Below are positions 1 to 8,244 of a stretch of DNA of 64,000 nt, piece after piece; the first letter of the stretch is position 1, and each line of letters opens with the position of its first letter. Below the pieces are notes generated by a model. The model made no database searches. It saw nothing but the letters and a program-made list of their open reading frames with translations, and had not been told where the DNA came from. Origin of the DNA: Nocardia jiangxiensis NBRC 101359. GTDB taxonomy: Bacteria > Actinomycetota > Actinomycetes > Mycobacteriales > Mycobacteriaceae. The stretch is from assembly GCF_000308615.1 (NCBI RefSeq), contig NZ_BAGB01000047.1:434001-498000 (forward strand), written 5' to 3'. The translations under genes were made by a program, and so were the position numbers.

Positions 1-303
1 CTCTCGCAGGGCTGGGCCGCCGAATTCGCCGACGCCGGAATAGCTTTCAACTGCCTGTGGCCGCAGACGTACATCGCCACCTCGGCGGTGGCGAATCTCC
101 GGGACGGCGAGAAACAGCTCGCCGCCGCACGCAGCCCGCAGATCATGGCCGACGCCGCGGTGGCGATCCTGTCCCGCCCTGCGCGCAAGACCACCGGCAA
201 CTGCTTCCTGGACGCCGACGCCCTGGCGCATTACGCCGGGGTCAGCGATTTGTCGCGCTACGGCGGCGGCCCGAACCCCACACCGGACATGTTCCTCGAC
301 TGA
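1..303 (+). CDS. Short-chain dehydrogenase/reductase, C-terminal part (5' end outside window)
   Basis: Last 100 or so residues of a protein that starts before the window and ends at the TGA at 301-303. The segment reads as the end of a short-chain dehydrogenase of the HSDL2-like branch: an NCLWPQT stretch where these enzymes have the post-catalytic N-x-x-x-P loop, then a helix around IMADAAVAILS and the strand GNCFLDADAL that closes the Rossmann fold. The catalytic Tyr-Lys pair and the glycine-rich cofactor motif lie outside the window, so the substrate cannot be judged. The ribosome-binding site of the next gene overlaps this stop, so the two are probably co-transcribed. Confidence 0.75.
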   Translation, partial: LSQGWAAEFADAGIAFNCLWPQTYIATSAVANLRDGEKQLAAARSPQIMADAAVAILSRPARKTTGNCFLDADALAHYAGVSDLSRYGGGPNPTPDMFLD

Positions 304-317
304 AGGAGCCGGCACAC

Positions 318-713
318 ATGCCGATCGACAACACTCCCGCCGAACGCTACGACGCGGGACTGCAGGTCCGCCGGGAGGTGGTGGGCGAGGAGTACGTCGA
401 GCGCGCCCTCGCCGCGGCCACCGACTTCTCCCGGCCGCTACAGGATCTGGTCACCGAATACTGCTGGGGCGCGGTGTGGACCAGGGATGGCCTGGATCGC
501 CGCACCCGCTCGATGCTCACCCTGGCCATGCTCACCGCACTGAACCGCTCCACCGAATTCGCCACCCACGTGCGCGCGGCGCTGACCAACGGCGTCACCC
601 CCGACGAGATCCGCGAAGTGCTGCTGCACGCGACCGTCTACGCCGGAGTTCCCGCCGGGGTCGAGGCGTTCCGGATAGCCGGGCCGATTCTGGCCGAGAA
701 CGCCGAACAGTAA
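318..713 (+). CDS. pcaC: Carboxymuconolactone decarboxylase family protein (PcaC-like)
   Basis: A 131-residue protein of the AhpD/CMD all-helical fold, matching the usual PcaC length. Visible family features are RREVVGEEYVERAL near the N-terminus, YCWGAVWTRDGLDRRTRS in the middle, and the C-terminal segment with ATHVRAAL, TPDEIREVLLHA and VPAGVEAFRIA. PcaC decarboxylates gamma-carboxymuconolactone in the protocatechuate branch of the beta-ketoadipate pathway. No other pca genes are in view, so a broader role in a decarboxylation linked to the upstream dehydrogenase is possible. The ATG is chosen because GAAGGAG at 302-308 sits ten bases before it. A strong hairpin follows at 749-778. Confidence 0.7.
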   Translation: MPIDNTPAERYDAGLQVRREVVGEEYVERALAAATDFSRPLQDLVTEYCWGAVWTRDGLDRRTRSMLTLAMLTALNRSTEFATHVRAALTNGVTPDEIREVLLHATVYAGVPAGVEAFRIAGPILAENAEQ

Positions 714-748
714 GCGGGACACCGCCCGACCCGACAGCATCTTCCGGA

Positions 749-778
749 CCGCGGGGCATCTGCATGGATGCCCCGCGG
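749..778 (+). terminator. Hairpin terminator after the PcaC-like gene
   Basis: Perfect 12-bp inverted repeat (CCGCGGGGCATC at 749-760, partner at 767-778) with a six-base loop, 36 bases after the stop at 713. There is no T-run, which is common for actinobacterial terminators. It separates this transcript from the MFS gene at 931. Confidence 0.6.
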
Positions 779-930
779 CTGTCGTGCGCCCGAACCCGCA
801 CGAGAGCAGTGTGAACATCATCTGAAAATGCCACTTGTGCAATTGGAGAATCTGCTTACCATAATGCCTAGCGAGACGCCGATCACATTCGACGGCTCGC
901 CTTCATATCGCCCTGCTTCAGGAGCTTTCC

Positions 931-2565
931 ATGTCCACCACCGAAACCAGTCCCCCGCCGGACAACCTCGACAACCCTGCCGAGATCGACACCGGCCGCC
1001 TGGACGGGGCCTCCCGTCTGCGGATCTTCTCCATCCTGGTCGTGATCGTCCTGTACACCGAGGTCGTCCCGCTGCAGTACACGATGGTCTCGGCGGCCCT
1101 GCAGAAGATGACCAACACGTTCACCACCGTCGGCGGCAACATCAACTGGGCGGTCATCATCCTGGGGCTGGTGGGCGCGGCCGCGACGCCGCTGATCGGC
1201 AAGGCCAGCGACGCCTGGGGCAAGAAGAAACTGTTCCTGGCCACCGGCCTGTGCTTCTTCGTCGGCTGCGTCATCTGCGCGTTGACCAGCAACTGGACCA
1301 TCTTCCTGATCGGCCGCGGCCTGGCGGCGTTCTCCATCGCCAGCCAGGTCGTCGCCTACGGCCTGATCCGAGATCTCATCCCGCGCAAGTACATTCCGCT
1401 CGGCGTCGGCATGATCGGGGCCGGACTGGGCTTCTCCGGGGCCATCGCCCCGCTGATCGGCGGCTTCCTGGTCGACCACTTCGACTGGCGAGCGATGTTC
1501 TGGTTCCTGGCCGCGTTCACCCTCGTGCTGACGCCGCTGGTGATGTGGATCGTGCCGGAGACGAAACTGCGTGTGCGCGAACGCATCGACCCGTTCGGCG
1601 CGATCCTGCTGTCCGCGGGCGCACTGTTCACCCTGCTCTACCTGGACAACGGCCAGAACTGGGGCTGGGGCCGCCCGTCGGCGCTGGCCTGGCTCATCGG
1701 CGGCCTGGTCATGCTGGTGCTGTTCGTGGTCGTCGAGTTCCGCGTCTCCCGACCGATCATGGATATGAAACTCCTGGTCAACCCGAAAGTCAGTCTCACC
1801 CTGCTGATGACCGCGTTCGGCGTCGGCATCACCGCGGTGCAGCCGCTGGCCCTGGGCTACATGACGCAGACCCCGAATGTGGACGGACTACGCGAGAACG
1901 TAGTACAAGGCGTTGTGGCACAAGCACATCAGATGACCGGGCTGACCCTCCCGCCGAATCTGGTGCACGTGAACTTCGACCCGGGTTACACCTACGGCAA
2001 CGGCTTCAGCATGCTCGGATACGCAGTGCACGTGGGCATCTGGGCCGGCCTGCTCGGCATGGTCATCGGTCCGTTCGCCGGCGCGATGGCCCGGCGGTTC
2101 GGTGCGCGAATTCCCGCGATTCTCGCCTTCACGATCCTGACGATCTCGGGTATCGGATTCGTCGTATTCCACTACAGCTGGATCACGTATCTGGTGCTGT
2201 ATCTGTTGGCGGGCATCGGATTCGGCTTCTTCTACGCCGCGGGCCCCAACCTCATCATCGACGCGGTACCGCAGGAGCAGCAGGGCATCAGCGCGGGCAT
2301 GCTCGGGGTCACCATGAGTATGGGCTCGGCCGTCTGCATGGCGATCACCACCGCCCTGCTGAACAACCATCCGGTCAAGGCGCACATCGACGTGATGGGA
2401 CATTCCAGCGTCCAGACGATTCCACAGGTCTTCGCCGACCGCGGATACACGCTGAGTTTCTGGGTGGTGCTGGCCACCACGATCGTCGCGCTGATCGTCG
2501 CCGTGCTGATGCGGCACGGTCGCAGCCCCGCCACCGGCGGTGCGGAGGTAGCGAACGAGGCATAA
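931..2565 (+). CDS. MFS transporter, 14-helix drug exporter type (DHA2-like)
   Basis: A 544-residue membrane protein with about 14 predicted hydrophobic helices, the layout of the DHA2 drug:proton antiporters. The MFS motif A between helices 2 and 3 is visible as GKASDAWGKKK (about residues 90-100). A polar loop of roughly 50 residues (about 315-365) between helices 9 and 10 is longer than usual. The N-terminal 25 residues are Pro/Asp-rich and probably cytoplasmic. It stands alone between two hairpins with no adjacent regulator, so its substrate is unknown. The start is preceded by the purine-rich CAGGAG at 919-924. Confidence 0.85.
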   Translation: MSTTETSPPPDNLDNPAEIDTGRLDGASRLRIFSILVVIVLYTEVVPLQYTMVSAALQKMTNTFTTVGGNINWAVIILGLVGAAATPLIGKASDAWGKKKLFLATGLCFFVGCVICALTSNWTIFLIGRGLAAFSIASQVVAYGLIRDLIPRKYIPLGVGMIGAGLGFSGAIAPLIGGFLVDHFDWRAMFWFLAAFTLVLTPLVMWIVPETKLRVRERIDPFGAILLSAGALFTLLYLDNGQNWGWGRPSALAWLIGGLVMLVLFVVVEFRVSRPIMDMKLLVNPKVSLTLLMTAFGVGITAVQPLALGYMTQTPNVDGLRENVVQGVVAQAHQMTGLTLPPNLVHVNFDPGYTYGNGFSMLGYAVHVGIWAGLLGMVIGPFAGAMARRFGARIPAILAFTILTISGIGFVVFHYSWITYLVLYLLAGIGFGFFYAAGPNLIIDAVPQEQQGISAGMLGVTMSMGSAVCMAITTALLNNHPVKAHIDVMGHSSVQTIPQVFADRGYTLSFWVVLATTIVALIVAVLMRHGRSPATGGAEVANEA

Positions 2566-2569
2566 CGAA

Positions 2570-2606
2570 AACCCCGGTGCCCGAATCGTTCTCGGGCACC
2601 GGGGTT
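2570..2606. terminator. Bidirectional terminator between convergent MFS genes
   Basis: Perfect 15-bp stem (AACCCCGGTGCCCGA at 2570-2584, partner at 2592-2606) with a seven-base loop. It lies four bases after the stop of the forward MFS gene and 14 bases from the stop of the reverse one. The A/T-ending arms supply short U-tracts in either direction. Confidence 0.85.
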
Positions 2607-2619
2607 CGTGTGTCGGCGA

Positions 2620-4977
2620 TCAGCGAACCGGGCTCTGCTCCATCGAGGAGATCACCGGAACGGCCGGGCCGTCGTGACCCAGGTGCGCGTCCACGCCCTG
2701 CACGGCGTCACCGTGCACGCTGACCTGCATCACGACCGGCGCGTAACCGCTCACCACGACGGTGTAGTCGCCGTCGGACAGGTTGGCGAAGGTGTAGCCG
2801 CCGTCCGGACCGGTGGTCATGGTGTCCACCACGTGCCCGGCCGGATCCATCAGGGTCACCTGCGCGTCGTGCAGCGGCCGATCGTCCGAGCGGACCCGGA
2901 CCACACCGCTCAGCCGCGCACCGGGCCGCAGCAGCACCGCGATTTCGGTGACTCCCGCACCGCTGACCAGCACCGGAACGGCCGTGGGGTGGAACCCGTC
3001 GGCGCTCACCGCGACGATGAATTCGCCCTCGGGCAGATCGGACAGACCGAACCGGCCCAGGATGTCGGTCTCGGCCGAGGCCACCACCTCACCGCGCGGA
3101 TCCAGTGCGGCGACGCGGGCCTCGGGCACCGGGTCGTCGCCGGGGATGCGAGTGACGGTTCCGGCCAACGTGCCCATCCCGGCGAGGGTCACCTCGCAGG
3201 CGGTCGGCACCGGGCCCACCGTCACCGTCGAAGCGTCGGGGCGGCGACCCTCCGCGGAGGCGATCAGCACGTACGAACCCGCGGCCGGGACCGCGAATTC
3301 GAAGTATCCGTCCTGGCGGGCGATCGCGCGACCCAGCTGACTGCCCGACGTCGAGATCAGCGTCAGTGTCGCACCGGGCACCACGGGTCCGCCAGCATCG
3401 CGCACCCGGCCGTAAATCGAAGGGCCGGTGACGGTTTCGGCGATCGTCTCACCCACGTAGCGGTCCGCCGCAACCTGCACCGAGGCCGGGACGATCCCCG
3501 CGACCGGCACCGAATCGACTTCCGCGGCAACAAGATCGACCTCGCCCACGGTATGTGCGACCGCTGCCTCCGCCGCGGCGGCCGCAGCACGGCGCACCGG
3601 GATGAGGATCGCGATCACCGCGGCCACGATCGAGACACCGCAGCCGATCAGCAAGCCGGTGCGGATTCCGTTCTCGGTGGGAATGCTGTGCCCGGCGAAG
3701 CTGACGCTCATCTGTGCCAGCACCACACCGATCACGGCCGAGGAAACCGAGGTGCCGATCGACCGCATCAGAGTGTTGAAGCTGTTGGCCGCCGCCGAGT
3801 CCTTCACGGGCACGCCGCCCATGATCAGCGCGGGCATCGCGCCGTAGGCGAATCCGGTGCCCGAGCTGATGATGATCGTCACGATCATCAGCGTCCATGG
3901 GTTCCCCATCAGCACCATCGACAGGCCGTAACCCACGGCCATGATCAGCGCGCCGACGGTCAGGGTCACCTTCGGCCCCCGCAGCGCCGACAGCTTGGCG
4001 CTGGGTACCGAGAGCAGCATCATCATCAAACCGCCCGGCGCCATGAACAGGCCCATCGCCATCATCGACTGTCCCAGGCCGTAACCGGTGATCTTGGGCA
4101 GCTGCAGCAACTGCGGGACGATCAGCGACTGCGAGTACATCGCGACGCCGATGCCGATAGAGGCGATGTTGGTCATCAGCACCTGCGGACGCGCGGTGGT
4201 GCGCAGATCGACCAGCGGCGCGCTGTTGCGCAACTCCCACCAGCCCCACAGGAGCAGCACCACGACCGCACCGATGAACAGGCCGATGATGCCCCCGCTG
4301 CCCCAGCCCCACGAACCGCCCTTGGACACCGCGAGCAGCAGGCACACCAAACCGACGCCCAATCCGATTGCACCGAGCACGTCGAATCGCCCGGCCGCGC
4401 CGGCGGGCGCGATCGAGGGCAGCACGAGGTAGATCAGCGCGGCGACGATCACACCGGCCACCGCGACGCCCCAGAACAGCACCCGCCAGTTGCTGTACTG
4501 CACGACCGCCGCCGACAGTGGCAGCCCGAGCGCACCGCCGATTCCCAGCGACGAGCTGATCAGCGCGATACCCGAGCCGAGCCGTTCGGGCGGCAGCAGA
4601 TCGCGCAGCGCGGCGATACCGACCGGGATGATGCCCACACTCATCCCCTGCAGGCCACGGCCGATGATCATCGGCCACAGCGAGGAGGACAGCGCGCACA
4701 CCACCGAACCCACGATCAGCGGGACGGTCGAGATCAGCAGTACCTGACGTTTTCCGTACATATCACCGAGACGTCCGGCGACCGGGGTGACGACCGCGGC
4801 GACGAGCAGGCTGGCGGTCACCACCCAGGTCGCGTTGGCCGTCGAGGTGTGCAGCAGCTGCGGCATCTGGCCGAGCATCGGGATCACCAGGGTTTGCGTC
4901 AATGACGCGACGATGCCGGCGATCGCCAGCACCGCCAGGATGCCGCCGGAGCGGGCGGCAGCTTTAGTTTCGGCCAC
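2620..4977 (-). CDS. MFS transporter fused to three C-terminal carboxypeptidase-regulatory-like domains
   Basis: A 785-residue fusion. Residues 1 to about 470 form a 14-helix DHA2-type MFS exporter with motif A visible as GRLGDMYGKRQ. After an Ala-rich linker come three related beta-sandwich repeats at about 525-605, 605-685 and 690-765. Each has an opening strand of the type 'GRVRD', 'GTVTR' or 'GVVRV', a central 'V-P-x-A-x-V' strand, 'DG-x-Y/F-x-F' and a final '-Y-x-V-x-x-x-A/G' strand, as in CarboxypepD_reg or Cna-B-like domains. A 14-helix carrier normally has both ends in the cytoplasm, so these usually extracytoplasmic modules would face inward. The divergent MarR gene at 5110 probably controls it. 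The start is the ATG at 4977. Confidence 0.85.
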   Translation of the reverse strand: MAETKAAARSGGILAVLAIAGIVASLTQTLVIPMLGQMPQLLHTSTANATWVVTASLLVAAVVTPVAGRLGDMYGKRQVLLISTVPLIVGSVVCALSSSLWPMIIGRGLQGMSVGIIPVGIAALRDLLPPERLGSGIALISSSLGIGGALGLPLSAAVVQYSNWRVLFWGVAVAGVIVAALIYLVLPSIAPAGAAGRFDVLGAIGLGVGLVCLLLAVSKGGSWGWGSGGIIGLFIGAVVVLLLWGWWELRNSAPLVDLRTTARPQVLMTNIASIGIGVAMYSQSLIVPQLLQLPKITGYGLGQSMMAMGLFMAPGGLMMMLLSVPSAKLSALRGPKVTLTVGALIMAVGYGLSMVLMGNPWTLMIVTIIISSGTGFAYGAMPALIMGGVPVKDSAAANSFNTLMRSIGTSVSSAVIGVVLAQMSVSFAGHSIPTENGIRTGLLIGCGVSIVAAVIAILIPVRRAAAAAAEAAVAHTVGEVDLVAAEVDSVPVAGIVPASVQVAADRYVGETIAETVTGPSIYGRVRDAGGPVVPGATLTLISTSGSQLGRAIARQDGYFEFAVPAAGSYVLIASAEGRRPDASTVTVGPVPTACEVTLAGMGTLAGTVTRIPGDDPVPEARVAALDPRGEVVASAETDILGRFGLSDLPEGEFIVAVSADGFHPTAVPVLVSGAGVTEIAVLLRPGARLSGVVRVRSDDRPLHDAQVTLMDPAGHVVDTMTTGPDGGYTFANLSDGDYTVVVSGYAPVVMQVSVHGDAVQGVDAHLGHDGPAVPVISSMEQSPVR

Positions 4978-5003
4978 GTCAATCTCCTTACGAGTTGATA
5001 TGT

Positions 5004-5026
5004 AGTATGCATATTATGTGCGTACT
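5004..5026. promoter_or_regulatory. Candidate MarR operator in divergent promoter region
   Basis: Inverted repeat AGTATGCAT at 5004-5012 and GTGCGTACT at 5018-5026 with a five-base spacer; seven of nine positions pair. It lies in the AT-richest part of the 132-base gap between the divergent MFS fusion and the MarR gene. The position and symmetry fit a MarR dimer site, but this is inference. Confidence 0.4.
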
Positions 5027-5109
5027 GCACAACATTTGCTGAGTGCACAAGGATGTGGCGTCCGTCTCGCTGACAGCCCGACAGCGAGCACGGCGGAAGG
5101 GAGTTCAGC

Positions 5110-5592
5110 ATGAAAGGGCCGGTGGACCTGGTCGAATTCGAGAGCATGCTGCTCACGAAGTACACCCTCAACCCACGCTTCCGTAGCGGCAACGGCCTGC
5201 TCGAGCGCAGCGCCTACCTGTTGCTCTGCCGCATCGAGCTGGCCGGGCCGCAGTCCATCCGGCAGTTCGGCGACGCGCTGCGCCTGGACGCCTCGACCCT
5301 GAACCGCCAGACCCGGGCGATGCTGCGGGACCGGCTCGTCGAGCGAATCGCCGATCCCGACGGCGGCATCGCGCGCAAGTTCCAGCTCACCGAGGCGGGC
5401 CGTCGCCGCCTGCACGCGGCTCGCGCGGTCAACGTGGAGGGCATGACCCGGGTGATGGCCGACTGGTCCGACGAGGACATCACCGCCTTCGCCACCTACC
5501 TGCGCCGCTTCAACATGGATATCGAACGCCTCGACGGGCGGCCCTGGCCCCACCCCGATTCCCGGGAGACCACCCCGGCGAATCCGCACTGA
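5110..5592 (+). CDS. MarR-family transcriptional regulator
   Basis: A 160-residue winged-helix protein. The recognition region is visible as IRQFGDALRLDASTLNRQTRAMLRD (about residues 55-79), followed by the wing with DPDGGIARKFQLTEAGRRRL, the classical MarR 'D-x-R-x-x-x-x-x-L-T-x-x-G' pattern in slightly altered form. The C-terminal helices provide dimerisation. It is divergent from the MFS fusion gene and very likely represses it until a toxic ligand binds. The ATG at 5110 follows AAGGGAG at about 5097-5103. The C-terminal 20 residues are Pro/Asn-rich and probably unstructured. Confidence 0.85.
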   Translation: MKGPVDLVEFESMLLTKYTLNPRFRSGNGLLERSAYLLLCRIELAGPQSIRQFGDALRLDASTLNRQTRAMLRDRLVERIADPDGGIARKFQLTEAGRRRLHAARAVNVEGMTRVMADWSDEDITAFATYLRRFNMDIERLDGRPWPHPDSRETTPANPH

Positions 5593-5827
5593 TTCCCGGG
5601 GCTCGAACAGCGCGGCCCGAAACGTATACGCTTCGGGCAACAATCACGCAATATCGACTCGATACCGTCACCACCGTCAGCCGCTCGCCGCGCGGGCCGA
5701 ACGATCGGATGTGTGAGATGACCGAAGCGATACCGTGCGCACACCGCCCACACGGATGCGGCCGACGCAACCACCGGGCTGCCCGGTCAATCGGCACAAC
5801 CGCTTTCGACGCCGAGTGGGCCCGGCG

Positions 5828-7033
5828 ATGACTCCGCGCATCGACCTGAATGCCGTCGGTGAGCGGCTGCGGGCGGTCGAGGCGGAGTTGCGGCGACGGT
5901 ATCCGGGCGATCGGCCGGGGCAGCCTGTGCACACCGTCTACGTGTGCGGAGCGGATGCCGCGACGGATCTGCCGGGCGAATGGGGTACTGCCGCACTGGA
6001 AGTGGCCGACCGGCATGCCGAGCTACTGGTCGGGCTGGCGGGTTCGGAAGTGATGGCGCGGGCTCGGGACATGTTGCAGCAGCGACCGATTCAGGATCTT
6101 CGACTGGATTTCGAGGACGGATACGGTACCCGCGGCGATGCGGCGGAGGACGCCGATGCCAGATCGGCGGGGCGGGTACTCGCCGATCTGCCCCCGGCGG
6201 TGTTCTCCCGGGGTGTGCGAATCAAAGGGCTGACCGTCGTGGAGTACGAACGGGCGTTGCGCACGCTCGAGCTCGTCCTCGACGGGGCGGGCGGCGTGCC
6301 CGAGGGATTCGTTTTCACCGTGCCGAAGCTGCGCGTTGTCGAACAGGTGGACATCGCCGTGCAGGTGTGTGAGGCGCTGGAGAAGGCACACGGGATCACC
6401 TCGGGCGCACTGCGTTTCGAATTGCAGATCGAGAGCCCGCAGGCGGTGATCGCCGCCGACGGTTCCGCGACGGTAGCGCGAGCGATCCGACACTCGGCCG
6501 GGCGCTGCACCGGATTGCACTACGGCACTTACGATTACAGCGCGGCATGCGGTATCGCCCCGCAATTCCAATCACTCGAGCATCCGGTCGCCGATCATGC
6601 CAAGGCGGTCATGCAGGCCGCTGCCGCACAGACCGGGGTGTGGGTGTGCGACGGCTCGACGCAGGTGCTTCCGGTCGGGGATGCGGCTCCGGCGGCGCTC
6701 GCGCGGCATTTCCGGCTCGTCACCCGGGCGCTCGAACGCGGCTACTACCAGGGCTGGGATATGCATCCGGGCCATCTGGTCACCCGTTGGGCGGCCACCT
6801 TCGCCTTCTTCCGCGTCGCCCTGCGTACCGCAGCACCGCGGATCGACGACTATCTGCGCCGCAGGGGCGGAGCCGTGATCGACGAACCGGCCACCGCCCA
6901 GGCCCTGGCCACGGTGGTGCTGCGCGGCCTGGACTGCGGCGCATTCGACCCCGACGACGTCACCGCACTGGCCCCCGACGCATCGGTCGAGGTGCTCAAC
7001 CAGTTGCGCGAGAGGAAGGTGCCCGAACTGTGA
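5828..7033 (+). CDS. CitE/aldolase-like TIM-barrel protein (DUF6986 type), allantoin operon
   Basis: A 401-residue member of the CitE/HpcH-like lyase superfamily. Metal and substrate residues are visible in LDFEDGYG (about residue 97), in FELQIESPQA (about 198) and in the C-terminal YYQGWDMHPGHL (about 310), which resembles the C-terminal signature of CitE-like lyases and malate synthases. The gene overlaps alc by four bases and puuE follows, so it belongs to purine degradation. That pathway ends in glyoxylate, and malate synthase genes sit beside allantoin genes in some actinomycetes; a glyoxylate-condensing role is therefore attractive but unproven. The ATG at 5828 is taken because upstream in-frame sequence looks non-coding. 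Confidence 0.75.
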   Translation: MTPRIDLNAVGERLRAVEAELRRRYPGDRPGQPVHTVYVCGADAATDLPGEWGTAALEVADRHAELLVGLAGSEVMARARDMLQQRPIQDLRLDFEDGYGTRGDAAEDADARSAGRVLADLPPAVFSRGVRIKGLTVVEYERALRTLELVLDGAGGVPEGFVFTVPKLRVVEQVDIAVQVCEALEKAHGITSGALRFELQIESPQAVIAADGSATVARAIRHSAGRCTGLHYGTYDYSAACGIAPQFQSLEHPVADHAKAVMQAAAAQTGVWVCDGSTQVLPVGDAAPAALARHFRLVTRALERGYYQGWDMHPGHLVTRWAATFAFFRVALRTAAPRIDDYLRRRGGAVIDEPATAQALATVVLRGLDCGAFDPDDVTALAPDASVEVLNQLRERKVPEL

Positions 7034-8055
7034 ACCTCACGGAACCAACGGAATTCACCCTGCTGCCGGACCTGGCGGTACGCACCCTGGGCGGTGCGGT
7101 GATCTGGGCGAACGACGAATCCTTCGCCGAGAAGGAGAACCTGATCCGACCCGAGGCCGCGACCCATCAGGCCGCAACATTCGGCCACAAGGGTCAGGTG
7201 TACGACGGGTGGGAGACGCGACGTCGTCGTCGCCCGCACGGTGCCACCCCCGGCCCGCAGGACTGCGATATCGCCATCGTGCGCCTCGGCGTCCCCGGCG
7301 TGGTGCGCGGGGTGATCGTGGACACCGCGTGGTTCACCGGCAACTATCCGCCCGAGATTTCGGTGGAAGCCCTTGCGGTGCAGGGATATCCGCCCGCCGA
7401 ACAGATCGCCGCACGCGACGACTGGACCACACTGGTGGCGCGCGCCGAAGTCGGCGGCGATACGGCCAATGCGTTCGCGGTCGAATCGGATCAGCGTTTC
7501 ACTCACGTTCGCCTGCGCATCCACCCGGACGGCGGCGTGGCCCGGCTGCGCGTGCACGGCGAGGCGAAACCCGATCCGCGATGGCTGGATTCGGGCCCGT
7601 TCGATCTGGCGGCGCTGGAGAACGGCGGCCGGGTCGCGGACTGCTCGAACCGCTTCTACTCCCATCCGCAGAATCTCCTCATGCCCGGCCAGGCCCGCCT
7701 CATGGGCGACGGCTGGGAAACAGCCCGCCGCCGCGCCACCGGTAACGACTGGGTGCGCGTCCGCCTGGCCGGAACCGGCGTGCTCACCTCGGCCGAGATC
7801 GACACCTCCTATTTCCTGTCGAACAGCCCCGGCGCGGCCGCACTCACCGGCATCCGCCCCGACGGCACCGAAATCGAACTACTCCCGCGCACCGATCTGC
7901 TCCCCGACACCCGGCACCGCTTCCCCCTCACCCCTGCCGAACCGATCGAGCAAGTGCGCCTGGACGTCTACCCCGACGGCGGCCTGGCCCGGCTACGCCT
8001 CTACGGCGCCCTCACCGACGCTGCTCGCGACGAATTGAGCGGCAGTACGGACTGA
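7030..8055 (+). CDS. alc: Allantoicase
   Basis: A 341-residue protein built of two similar jelly-roll halves, the allantoicase fold. Each half ends in a matching motif: RLRIHPDGGVARLRVHG (about 160-176) and RLDVYPDGGLARLRLYG (about 310-326). Other family landmarks are GKGQ-like 'GHKGQVYDGWETRRRR' in half one and 'LMGDGWETARRR' in half two, and the duplicated 'VDTAWFTGNYP' / 'IDTSYFLSNSP'. It hydrolyses allantoate to ureidoglycolate and urea in the cytoplasm. Translation starts at a GTG that overlaps the TGA of the upstream gene (GTGA), indicating translational coupling. Downstream lies the allantoinase gene that supplies its substrate. Confidence 0.93.
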   Translation: MNLTEPTEFTLLPDLAVRTLGGAVIWANDESFAEKENLIRPEAATHQAATFGHKGQVYDGWETRRRRRPHGATPGPQDCDIAIVRLGVPGVVRGVIVDTAWFTGNYPPEISVEALAVQGYPPAEQIAARDDWTTLVARAEVGGDTANAFAVESDQRFTHVRLRIHPDGGVARLRVHGEAKPDPRWLDSGPFDLAALENGGRVADCSNRFYSHPQNLLMPGQARLMGDGWETARRRATGNDWVRVRLAGTGVLTSAEIDTSYFLSNSPGAAALTGIRPDGTEIELLPRTDLLPDTRHRFPLTPAEPIEQVRLDVYPDGGLARLRLYGALTDAARDELSGSTD

Positions 8056-8244
8056 TCCAATGCGGCCGAGGCAGCAAGCCGGACACCTGAGCATCGAATT
8101 AACCAGCAGCGCAGTGGAATCCATGTCAGAGAGGATGTGAAGCAGCCGTGAAAGAACACGCCGAACGACTGTCGTCCTGGGCGGCCAGGCCGACAGGGTC
8201 CGCCGCCGCGGAGTACCCCGGCTCGAGCAATGTGGGGCGCAACG

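Noticed and set aside
2608..4905. Long open reading frame opposite the MFS fusion
   Set aside because: It mirrors the real gene on the minus strand; its product is rich in His, Arg, Asp and Gln, without any domain, typical of antisense shadow in GC-rich DNA.
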